The notes below the pieces were generated by a model. The model saw nothing but the letters and a program-made list of their open reading frames with translations. It was not told the origin of the DNA and searched no databases. Source: an uncultured bacterium (GTDB lineage Bacteria > Bipolaricaulota > Bipolaricaulia > UBA7950 > UBA9294). Taken from it: a DNA stretch of 5,547 nt. A program made the position numbers and the translations under genes. Every line of letters begins with the position of its first letter. Position 1 is the first letter of the stretch. The stretch is taken from the NCBI GenBank assembly GCA_903859225.1, contig CAIOLV010000137.1, positions 1 through 5,547 on the forward strand. Reading direction: 5' to 3'. Positions 1 through 5,199 of this stretch are shown here, in pieces.

Positions 1-783
1 CGGCAGTTTCGTATAGACACGGATGACCTTGAGCGCCTCGAACGTCATCTGGGCGAAGGCCTCAAGCCCGTCCCCGGAGTGAGCCGACAGGGCAATCCCC
101 GGAAACGGCAGGACCGCGAGCAGGCTCGCGGCGTCGACGCCAAGATCGGTCTTCGTGAGCACAATCCGCGCCGGCACGTGGACGAGGCGATCTTCCCCGT
201 CCTCGTCCGCTTCGCGCTCGACAACGAACTCGATGCGTCGCTCCTCGACCCACAACAGGATCTCCTCTAGATGGGTCTCGATGAGGTCTCGCTCGTCCAA
301 CCCGAAGACGAGCAGCGCCAGGTCCGCGCCGCGGATGACGTTGTACACCCACGGCTCGGTGTAGTCGGCCGAGAGCGGCGGGAGATCGACGAGCTGCAGG
401 TGCACGTCCTTGTATCGCATCATCCCGGGCACGGGGACGAGCGTTGAGAACGGGTACTCCGCCACCTCCGGGTGCGCGTTCGTCACGGCCGCGACGAGGC
501 TCGACTTCCCGCTGTTCGGGGGGCCGATGAGGACGGCCTGGCCGGCGCCCTCCTTCGGAACGTGATCGTGCCCGCCGCCGCCCTTCCCTTTCTTGGCCCG
601 GAAGGTCGCCTCTTGCAGCTTGGCGATCTGCTTGCGGATGTCGCCCACCATGTGGTCGGTCCCCTTGTGCCTTGGGATGGTGCGCAGCATCTCTTCCAGC
701 GCATCGAGCTTCTCGTCAGGCTCCTTCGCCTTGTGAAACCGCTCGCGCGCCTTGATGAACTGGGGGGTCAGGTTGGCCGGCAT
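1..783 (-). CDS. DRG/Obg-related TGS-family GTPase, N-terminal part (runs off the window)
   Basis: This is the first 261 residues of a P-loop GTPase; the reading frame is open to the window edge. A charged helical N-terminus (about 1-62) is followed by a Lys/Gly/His-rich linker (63-75) and a G domain. G1 is GPPNSGKSS at 87-95, G3 is DLPPL at 133-137, G4 is TKTD at 210-213 and G5 is probably SAHSG at 233-237. The last residues seen (VIRVYTKLP) match the point where DRG-type proteins enter a TGS domain, so one is inferred beyond position 1. The G3 motif has Pro where DxxG has Gly, which I recall as usual in this subgroup. The ATG is supported by GAGGAGA at 789-795, five bases upstream. Only 56 bp separate it from the kinase gene upstream, so cotranscription is likely. 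DRG/Obg relatives act on ribosomes or RNA, but the role of this one is unknown. Confidence 0.9.
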   Translation of the reverse strand, partial: MPANLTPQFIKARERFHKAKEPDEKLDALEEMLRTIPRHKGTDHMVGDIRKQIAKLQEATFRAKKGKGGGGHDHVPKEGAGQAVLIGPPNSGKSSLVAAVTNAHPEVAEYPFSTLVPVPGMMRYKDVHLQLVDLPPLSADYTEPWVYNVIRGADLALLVFGLDERDLIETHLEEILLWVEERRIEFVVEREADEDGEDRLVHVPARIVLTKTDLGVDAASLLAVLPFPGIALSAHSGDGLEAFAQMTFEALKVIRVYTKLP

Positions 784-839
784 CCGTCTCTCCTCGGAAC
801 TTGGGTAGGCACCGCTCGCGTTGTGTTCAACGGATCCGG

Positions 840-2327
840 CTACTCGTTGTGTGGGATGCGGATCGTGCTGTTTCCCACGAACTCTCGGACCACGGCGTCG
901 CCGGGAATGATCTTGTGATCGTTGACGACATCGAGCGGCAACCCCTCGATCGACTCGAGCAACCGCGACACTCGGCGGTGCCGGATCTGCGCGTCGAGGA
1001 ACGATGGGTATCCCTTGAGGTCCGCCGGGGTCGGCCAAACGCCGCCCTCCCCGACGAAGAACGGCTTCAGGACGGGAAGGTCAAACGGCATTCCCCCGTT
1101 GATCACGCAGTCTGCAAGCCCCTTGAGCGGGATGATCGAGAACAGTTCTCCGGCACGGACGTAGTGCCAATGCAGGACCGTCGCCAGCGGAGGGTGGTTC
1201 CGGTGCTTCGTGTCGCGCAGGATGCGCCGCAGGAGGCGAACGTCCTCGAATCGCGCCAGCCTGCGGTCGGTCCGGTCTCCGTGGTACAGGGGCATCATCG
1301 GGTTCGGCTCGTAGAGCGGATTCATGGCCTCGATATAGACGCGGAAGATGGCCGAAGGATCGATGCCCGCGGTGATGGGCGGGTAGAAGCCATGCAGGCA
1401 GTCGAGCAGCAGGATCTGGTTCGGCTCGCGCTCGATCCGCTTCGTCCCGACGCGCCGTCCCTCCTTGAACGAGTAGATCGGCTTGTCGATCGCATCCCCG
1501 GCGAGGAGCGCCCGGAGTTGGTCGTTCATCAACTGAATGTCGAGCGCCTCCGGTGTCTCGAAGTTGCGGTCGTCAATCCAATCCGTCGGGTGCTCGATCA
1601 GCGACCAGAAGTAGTCGTCGAGATTGAGCATGAGGAAGCGGAGTCCCGCCTTCTCGAGGCGGGCCGTAAGCTTCACCGTCGTCGTCGTCTTCCCGGACGA
1701 TGACGGCCCGCTCACCCAGATCATCCGGATGTCGTCCCCGCCCTCGATGCGGTCGATCACCCGCTGCGCTGCCTCGTCGAGCGCGCTCTCGTAGACGGCC
1801 GTTGAGTCCTCGACGAGTCGCCCGATTCGTCCGGTGCGCACAATCTCGTTCAGCCCCTCGACGGTATCGCAGTCCCTCTCGCGATTCCACACGATGAGTC
1901 GATCCAGGGCCTCGGCGGGATACCCGTTGCGGACGAACTGCGCCTCGGTGATCGCGCCTTCGCGGACCCAGTGGTGGCCCCACCGGAAACAGGTGTACGT
2001 GTCGGCCACTTTCGTGAACCCGTTGCTCTGAAGAACGTGAACGACGACGTCCTGGATCTCCTCGACCGTCGGCGGGAAGTTCGATACATGGTGCCGCTCG
2101 TCGGCGTTGAGGCACACCACGACGAGGTCGGAGAGGAAGTGAGCGATGCCCTCGTCCGTCTCCCCCGCCGCGAAGATGCGGTCGTTGATGCCAGGAAGGT
2201 AGTCCTGTTCAAATCCCCCGACCGAGGAGGCCGCGCGCAGGATGACACGAACGATGCGGTCCTGATCGAACGCGACGAGTGCATGGTTTCGGCGTCGAAT
2301 CTTGCCGATCTGGTTCAAGACGGCCAT
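840..2327 (-). CDS. ATP-cone-fused uridine-kinase-like nucleoside kinase
   Basis: The 495-residue protein is predicted to be a cytosolic kinase that phosphorylates a nucleoside or similar small molecule with ATP. Residues about 4-115 resemble an ATP-cone, the nucleotide-sensing module of ribonucleotide reductases and NrdR: an IRRRN...VAFDQDRI start, then TVEEIQDVV and VADTYTCFRW. A linker leads to a P-loop kinase domain. Walker A is GPSSSGKT (207-214), then LDDYF (236-240), FETPEALD (256-263), PIYSFKEGRR (283-292), LLLDCLHGF (306-314), RRILRDTK (367-374) and a C-terminal REFVGNS (481-487). These match the bacterial nucleoside kinases that usually carry TGS and ThrRS-like N-terminal domains; here the ATP-cone takes their place. 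Archaeal 2-phosphoglycerate kinases also pair an ATP-cone with a P-loop kinase, but this P-loop and its following motifs are uridine-kinase-like. The ATG has GGAGG four bases upstream. The substrate is not deducible. Confidence 0.92.
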   Translation of the reverse strand: MAVLNQIGKIRRRNHALVAFDQDRIVRVILRAASSVGGFEQDYLPGINDRIFAAGETDEGIAHFLSDLVVVCLNADERHHVSNFPPTVEEIQDVVVHVLQSNGFTKVADTYTCFRWGHHWVREGAITEAQFVRNGYPAEALDRLIVWNRERDCDTVEGLNEIVRTGRIGRLVEDSTAVYESALDEAAQRVIDRIEGGDDIRMIWVSGPSSSGKTTTTVKLTARLEKAGLRFLMLNLDDYFWSLIEHPTDWIDDRNFETPEALDIQLMNDQLRALLAGDAIDKPIYSFKEGRRVGTKRIEREPNQILLLDCLHGFYPPITAGIDPSAIFRVYIEAMNPLYEPNPMMPLYHGDRTDRRLARFEDVRLLRRILRDTKHRNHPPLATVLHWHYVRAGELFSIIPLKGLADCVINGGMPFDLPVLKPFFVGEGGVWPTPADLKGYPSFLDAQIRHRRVSRLLESIEGLPLDVVNDHKIIPGDAVVREFVGNSTIRIPHNE

Positions 2328-2336
2328 GTTGCCTCC

Positions 2337-2342
2337 ATTATA
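2337..2342 (-). promoter_or_regulatory. Candidate -10 box (TATAAT) of the ATP-cone kinase gene
   Basis: A perfect TATAAT on the minus strand runs directly into GGAGG CAAC ATG, so -10 box, ribosome binding site and start codon follow without a gap. Initiation 7 bases downstream would leave a leader of only 2-4 nt and remove the ribosome binding site from the mRNA. Either this promoter gives a nearly leaderless message, or the match is chance and the gene is read from upstream. No good -35 is seen at 16-18 bp (GTTCGT at 17 bp). Confidence 0.45.
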
Positions 2343-2356
2343 GCGGGTGAACGGCG

Positions 2357-2370
2357 GGAACGAACGTTCC
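2357..2370. promoter_or_regulatory. Candidate LexA (SOS) box, GAAC-N4-GTTC dyad
   Basis: A 14-bp dyad with perfect 5-bp arms, GGAAC and GTTCC around a 4-bp centre, contains GAAC-N4-GTTC. This is the core of the LexA/DinR operator of Firmicutes and Actinobacteria. It lies in the 58-bp gap before the ATP-cone kinase gene, over the expected -35 position for the TATAAT at 2337-2342, where a repressor would block RNA polymerase. The centre also makes an overlapping 8-bp palindrome, GAACGTTC. Whether this organism has LexA of that specificity cannot be seen here. Confidence 0.45.
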
Positions 2371-2385
2371 GACCTACCGCTCCGC

Positions 2386-2769
2386 CTAACCGGGCACGAC
2401 GGTGGAGGCGATGAAGGCTCCGGCTACGAGAGTCAGAACGACGGGGCAGAGGCGCATCGCAAGGTGTGCGCTCCGTGCTTTCGTCGCGAGATCGAGCAAT
2501 GCAAGAGCCAGGAGGAACCCTCCACTCGCGAGAGCAATCCGGTTCTCGAGTCCGCCCCCGAGGATGCCGTAGGTCGTCACGAGCGCCTCAATCGCTCCGA
2601 CGAAGATGAGGGCGAGACCCTCAGCGATCCACGTGGACGAGACGATGCGACGGTTCTCCGGCGACAGGCTGCCGAAGCCACGGGTGATGCGCCGCACGGG
2701 GACGATGTGCGCCACACCCCAGACAACAAGCACAAGGCTCCCGATGAGACGCAGAACGAGCCCGGGCAA
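2386..2769 (-). CDS. Conserved four-helix membrane protein of unknown function
   Basis: The 127-residue protein has four hydrophobic segments at about 4-24, 46-68, 77-96 and 104-124. The first loop carries five arginines (R26, R27, R30, R40, R41), which predicts a cytoplasmic loop 1 with both termini outside. The pattern WGVAHIVPV...GFGSLSPENRRI...W-AEGLALIFVG resembles a small uncharacterised membrane family I recall from other bacteria; no function is known to me. It lacks the TM1 glutamate and sequence pattern of small multidrug resistance transporters despite similar size. I chose the TTG at 2769 because a perfect AAGGAGGT lies six bases upstream; a GTG at 2811 would add 14 residues but would put that ribosome binding site inside the gene. 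A terminator upstream separates it from the deoxynucleoside kinase gene, and the ATP-cone kinase gene begins 58 bp downstream. Confidence 0.8.
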   Translation of the reverse strand: MPGLVLRLIGSLVLVVWGVAHIVPVRRITRGFGSLSPENRRIVSSTWIAEGLALIFVGAIEALVTTYGILGGGLENRIALASGGFLLALALLDLATKARSAHLAMRLCPVVLTLVAGAFIASTVVPG

Positions 2770-2775
2770 AGCTCG

Positions 2776-2783
2776 ACCTCCTT
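2776..2783 (-). promoter_or_regulatory. Ribosome binding site AAGGAGGT that fixes the TTG start
   Basis: This is an exact match to the anti-Shine-Dalgarno complement, six bases before the TTG at 2769-2767. It is the reason for preferring TTG over the upstream in-frame GTG codons at 2811 and 2808. Confidence 0.75.
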
Positions 2784-2785
2784 CA

Positions 2786-2801
2786 CCTCCGAGGACGGAG
2801 G
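2786..2801 (-). promoter_or_regulatory. Leader hairpin CCTCCG-TCCT-CGGAGG next to the ribosome binding site
   Basis: A perfect 6-bp stem with a 4-nt loop ends two bases before AAGGAGGT (2776-2783). Its CCTCC arm can pair either with the GGAGG of its own hairpin or with the GGAGG of the ribosome binding site. The two folds exclude each other, the layout of a simple translational switch. A role in regulation is inference. Confidence 0.4.
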
Positions 2802-2817
2802 CTAGCACCACTGTGCG

Positions 2818-2852
2818 CGAAAGAAAAACCGGGCGAGTCCGTACTCACCCGG
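2818..2852 (-). terminator. Intrinsic terminator of the deoxynucleoside kinase gene
   Basis: On the minus strand a stem of CCGGG/CCCGG (2829-2833 with 2848-2852), one mismatch, then GAGT/ACTC closes a 4-nt ACGG loop, and TTTTTCTTT follows at once (2828-2820). This is a classic rho-independent terminator about 95 bp past the kinase stop codon. It separates that gene from the membrane protein gene. It is also the last transcribed of three related hairpins. Confidence 0.8.
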
Positions 2853-2929
2853 CTTGCTTCTGCATTGGGGCGAGTCCGTAGACCCGCCCGGTATTCCTCG
2901 CCGTCAGGGAGAGTCCGCACCCGCCCCGG
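2831..2929. repeat. Three tandem hairpin repeats
   Basis: Copies start at 2831, 2868 and 2907, with lengths of about 22-24 nt separated by two unrelated 15-nt spacers (2853-2867 and 2892-2906). On the plus strand each opens with GGGCGAGT (GGGAGAGT in the third), continues CCG, and ends with CCC followed by GG or CGG. All three fold with 8-nt arms: copy 1 has one mismatch at pair 4, copy 2 one at pair 6, copy 3 both. Minus-strand loops are ACGG, CTACGG and GCGG. Only the copy at 2831 is followed by a T-run on the minus strand. They fill most of the gap between the deoxynucleoside kinase and membrane protein genes. Confidence 0.65.
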
Positions 2930-2946
2930 CCGCCGCTCCTCAACCG

Positions 2947-3588
2947 CTACTCCAGTGCACCCACCTGCTCGGGGACCTTGAGCGGCACGCCCGCCTGCCG
3001 GAGAACGTCGAAGATTTCACGCGCTTGCCACTGCCGGCACCCATCGAGAACGACGGCCCGCGGGTTGCCCAGCAGCCACTCGTCGTGGAGCCCCTCGAGA
3101 TCCTTCAGGTACGCCAGCGGGATCGCATTCTCCTCATTTCGCCCCCGCAGGTTGATGCGCTCGTGGCACACCTCGGCCGGCGTCCGGAGATAAACGATCT
3201 TGTCCGGCTCGGCGCACCAGTTGGTCTGCAGCCAGTCCCACAGCTTGCAGTAGAGCTGCCACTCGGTCTTCGACATCAATCCCGACTGGTAGCAGTTCTT
3301 GGCGAACACGTAGCGATCACAATAGATCGACCGTTCGAGCACGACGTTGACGTGGTCCGTCAACGCCAGGACCTCCGTCCACGTCTTCGCTCGCGTCGTG
3401 AACGCCGCCAATTGGAAAGTGAAGGCCCAGCGATGCGCGTCGCGATAGAAGAGATCGAGGAGGTTCTCCTCGAAGTCTTTCTGCCAAGCGCCCACGGGCT
3501 CTTCGATGAAGCCGAACAGCCTGGACTCTGCCAGCCTCCGCCCGACCGTGCTCTTCCCCGCCGCGATGTTCCCCTCGAAGAGAATCAT
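2947..3588 (-). CDS. Deoxynucleoside kinase of the dCK/dGK/dNK family
   Basis: The 213-residue protein should transfer phosphate from ATP (or another NTP) to the 5' hydroxyl of deoxynucleosides, the first step of dNTP salvage. It is near full length for the family. Motifs in order: P-loop GNIAAGKST (6-14), EEPVGAW (29-35), base-contacting RWAFTFQ (53-59), ERSIYCDRYVFA (85-96), and the arginine-rich lid RINLRGRNEE (144-153) leading into IPLAYL. The FTFQ, ERS-DRY-FA and RGRNEE forms resemble animal dCK and dGK more than the usual bacterial dAK/dGK, whose lid I recall as RGRxxE with an aromatic. The start is uncertain: ATG at 3588 has GAGGG 11 bases upstream, while GTG at 3606 follows a purine run (3618-3610) and would add six residues. 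The gene ends at an intrinsic terminator and is divergent from the radical SAM gene. The exact base specificity cannot be read from sequence. Confidence 0.93.
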   Translation of the reverse strand: MILFEGNIAAGKSTVGRRLAESRLFGFIEEPVGAWQKDFEENLLDLFYRDAHRWAFTFQLAAFTTRAKTWTEVLALTDHVNVVLERSIYCDRYVFAKNCYQSGLMSKTEWQLYCKLWDWLQTNWCAEPDKIVYLRTPAEVCHERINLRGRNEENAIPLAYLKDLEGLHDEWLLGNPRAVVLDGCRQWQAREIFDVLRQAGVPLKVPEQVGALE

Positions 3589-3711
3589 GGTCTGCTCGTC
3601 CCTCACACGCCCCCCCTTGCGCGTTGTCTTCTCCACACCCAACAAGCATTGGATCTGCCGTTCTCGTCTGTATTCGCGGCTGGATCCCCTCGTTCAGCCC
3701 ACCTTACTTCC

Positions 3712-3717
3712 ATCATA
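3712..3717 (-). promoter_or_regulatory. Possible -10 box (TATGAT) for the deoxynucleoside kinase gene
   Basis: TATGAT on the minus strand differs from TATAAT at one base. At 17 bp spacing the -35 would be the poor TTCGGC (3735-3740). The implied leader is about 100-120 nt. A TTGACG at 3745-3750 is 27 bp away, too far to pair with it. Confidence 0.25.
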
Positions 3718-3871
3718 CTCCCCGCGGGTTCTTCGCCGAATCCCCGTCAACTGGCGAGCGCCCGGGCGAACCGACCGATCTTCGCCGCTTGCTGAAACGT
3801 CCCTGTACGCCCCTGAGACAGACGTCCAGGCGGAACGCCGTCTGGGTCGGTGGCGAGACATGCGGCAAAGG

Positions 3872-3901
3872 ACGGCACGGGACTCACGTCACCCATGCCG
3901 T
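3872..3901. promoter_or_regulatory. Inverted repeat upstream of the radical SAM gene
   Basis: Arms ACGGCA (3872-3877) and TGCCGT (3896-3901) are perfectly complementary. Inside a short mismatch, GG and GAC (3879-3883) can pair with GTC and CC (3888-3893), around a TCAC loop. No T-run follows on either strand, so it is unlikely to be a terminator. It ends 16 bp before a TACAAT, over the expected -35 position, which would suit an operator. Confidence 0.4.
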
Positions 3902-3917
3902 AGGGTCGAGGACCGTC

Positions 3918-3923
3918 TACAAT
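3918..3923 (+). promoter_or_regulatory. Possible -10 box (TACAAT) for the radical SAM gene
   Basis: TACAAT matches TATAAT at five of six positions and lies 33 bp before the ATG. The hexamer at 17 bp spacing (ATGCCG) is not a recognisable -35; part of it belongs to the inverted repeat at 3872-3901. An activator-dependent promoter or a chance match are both possible. Confidence 0.3.
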
Positions 3924-3956
3924 CCCCGGCATTCCGAAACGCACGGGGAAGGGATC

Positions 3957-5036
3957 ATGGGAAGCAGTGAAACATCCATCGCTTTCGAAGCGTCACTGTT
4001 CGACGTCCTGCGGACGGGATTGCGCATCACGCGCGGCAGTCCGCGGCTGACAGCGCGCACGGTTCGGCTCTTGTGGCGGCAGAAGAGGGCCGCAGGCCGA
4101 CGGGACCGCGCTGAGGCGCGCGGCGTGCACGTGCCGCCGTTCGTCATCTACAGCGTCACGGGACGCTGCAACCTGCAGTGCGCGGGATGCTACGCGAACC
4201 TGTTGCATCGGCAGGATGGGCCCGAACTGACGCCGGAGCGAACGGCCGAGCTGCTCGTCGAGGCGAAGGACCTCGGCGTGTCCGTGATGCTGCTCGCCGG
4301 AGGCGAGCCTCTCCTCCGCCAGGACCTGCTCGATCAGATCGAGCGGCGGCCGGAGCTCCTCTTCCTCCTCTTCAGCAACGGCTCGCTCCTCGACGAAGCC
4401 CGCATTGAGCGGCTTCGCCGGATGCCGCACGTGGTCCCCGTCCTCAGTCTCGAGGGCGGCGAAGCGGAGACCGACGAGCGCCGCGGCAACGGGACCTACG
4501 AGCACGTCACTGCGGCAATGGACCGACTCGCCGCGAGCGGAACCTTCTTCGGCACGTCGGCGACGCTGACGTGCCGCAACTTCGACCGCGCAACCGACGA
4601 AGCTCACCTGCGGCGTCTCATCGCCCGCGGGTGCCGGCTCTTCTACTTCATCAACTACGTGCCCGTCGCGCCCGGCACGGACGACCTGCAACTCGAAGAA
4701 GCCCAGGTCGCGGAGCTCGAGCGTCGCCTCGCCCTCTATCGCCGGACGCTCGGAGCGCTCTTCATCGCGTTTCCGCACGACGAGATGGCGCTCGGCGGCT
4801 GTCTCGCCGCCGGACGAGGATTCGTCCACATCAACGCCTACGGAGCCGTGGAGCCGTGCCCGTTCTCTCCCTATTCGGACTCGGATCTCACGGAGATGTC
4901 GCTCGAGCAAGCTCTCGGGTCCGAGCTATTCCGAACGATTCGCGACAGCGGGAAGCTCGACGAGGCCGACGGCCGCTGTGCCCTGTGGAAGAAGAGGGAG
5001 TGGGTGGCTGAGCTCGAGAGGAAGCAGCCCCGCTAG
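3957..5036 (+). CDS. Radical SAM protein with C-terminal Cys motif, function unknown
   Basis: The 359-residue protein carries the radical SAM signature CNLQCAGC (71-78; Cys71, Cys75, Cys78), which binds the [4Fe-4S] cluster that cleaves S-adenosylmethionine. The GGEP motif (115-118) contacts SAM. Residues 60-69 (PPFVIYSVTG) form the first strand of the barrel. The C-terminal part has GGCLAAGRGFVHIN (280-293), EPCPFSPYSD (299-308) and Cys341, so Cys282, Cys301 and Cys341 could bind a second Fe-S cluster in SPASM or Twitch style, though the spacing is not canonical SPASM. I recall a widespread family with the same EPCPFSPYSD end and no known reaction. The N-terminal 55 residues are helical and basic. 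The ATG at 3957 is chosen because GGGGAA lies six bases upstream and the longer frame looks non-coding. No peptide substrate gene or partner is visible nearby. Confidence 0.92.
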   Translation: MGSSETSIAFEASLFDVLRTGLRITRGSPRLTARTVRLLWRQKRAAGRRDRAEARGVHVPPFVIYSVTGRCNLQCAGCYANLLHRQDGPELTPERTAELLVEAKDLGVSVMLLAGGEPLLRQDLLDQIERRPELLFLLFSNGSLLDEARIERLRRMPHVVPVLSLEGGEAETDERRGNGTYEHVTAAMDRLAASGTFFGTSATLTCRNFDRATDEAHLRRLIARGCRLFYFINYVPVAPGTDDLQLEEAQVAELERRLALYRRTLGALFIAFPHDEMALGGCLAAGRGFVHINAYGAVEPCPFSPYSDSDLTEMSLEQALGSELFRTIRDSGKLDEADGRCALWKKREWVAELERKQPR

Positions 5037-5180
5037 CTTGTGGCTCGTGGCCTGTGACGTGTAGGCGGCACGAACCACGACGCAGCGCATGTGCGAGAGT
5101 ACGGCGGGCCTGTTGTGTAGAACTCCGCTTCAGTCTCCGTGACGCGTAGTGTGGCCTCCCCACAAGCTACGCGCTACACG
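5034..5180. repeat. Repeat-module patch with a 10-bp inverted repeat
   Basis: TAGCTTGTGG (5034-5043) is repeated in inverted orientation as CCACAAGCTA (5160-5169). The module CGYGTAG, allowing one variant, occurs five times: plus strand at 5058-5064, 5114-5120 (TGTGTAG) and 5143-5149, minus strand at 5167-5173 and 5174-5180. GTGACGTGTAG (5054-5064) and GTGACGCGTAG (5139-5149) form a direct repeat. The first three bases of the left arm are the stop codon of the radical SAM gene. No gene is seen here. It lies between two convergent transcription units. Confidence 0.5.
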
Positions 5181-5199
5181 CTATCGGTCATGAGAAGAG

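Larger units (their letters stand above)
3589..3956. other. Divergent intergenic region without a credible gene
   Basis: This gap lies between the divergent deoxynucleoside kinase and radical SAM genes. The radical SAM frame stays open leftwards to about 3624, but its translation there is rich in Pro, Arg, Ser and Thr with no family-like pattern. I see no tRNA. Dyads present are CCCGCGGG (3721-3728), CGCCCGGGCG (3759-3768), and the long inverted repeat at 3872-3901. The region probably carries promoters for both genes. Confidence 0.6.

Noticed and set aside
801..1703. 300-codon open frame on the plus strand
   Set aside because: It is antisense to the ATP-cone kinase gene, and its Arg/Asp/Val-rich product shows no domain; the opposite strand carries clear kinase motifs.
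840..2327. 2-phosphoglycerate kinase, which also has an N-terminal ATP-cone
   Set aside because: The P-loop GPSSSGKT and the LDDYF, FETPEALD and PIYSFKEGRR motifs are of the uridine/nucleoside kinase type.
2829..2891. Guanidine-II (mini-ykkC) riboswitch, suggested by tandem hairpins with an ACGG loop before a four-helix membrane protein
   Set aside because: Only one loop is ACGR (the others are CTACGG and GCGG), the last hairpin is a terminator 45 nt from the ribosome binding site, and the protein is not an SMR-type exporter.
2831..2929. CRISPR array
   Set aside because: Repeats of 22-24 nt diverge, there are only three, and the spacers are 15 nt, too short for any CRISPR type.
3745..3750. 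-35 box TTGACG for the deoxynucleoside kinase gene
   Set aside because: No -10 hexamer lies 16-18 bp downstream; the nearest candidate is 27 bp away.
2854..3795. 313-codon open frame on the plus strand
   Set aside because: It lies opposite the deoxynucleoside kinase gene and is a GC-rich shadow without recognisable motifs.
3624..3956. N-terminal extension of the radical SAM protein by 111 residues
   Set aside because: The extension has no family-like sequence, overlaps the start region of the divergent kinase gene, and a good ribosome binding site precedes the ATG at 3957.
3993..4910. 305-codon open frame on the minus strand
   Set aside because: It is antisense to the radical SAM gene; Glu/Arg/Val-rich composition is typical of a shadow frame.
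5034..5169. Bidirectional terminator between the convergent genes
   Set aside because: The 10-bp arms are separated by 116 bases and no T-run follows, so it does not form a terminator hairpin.
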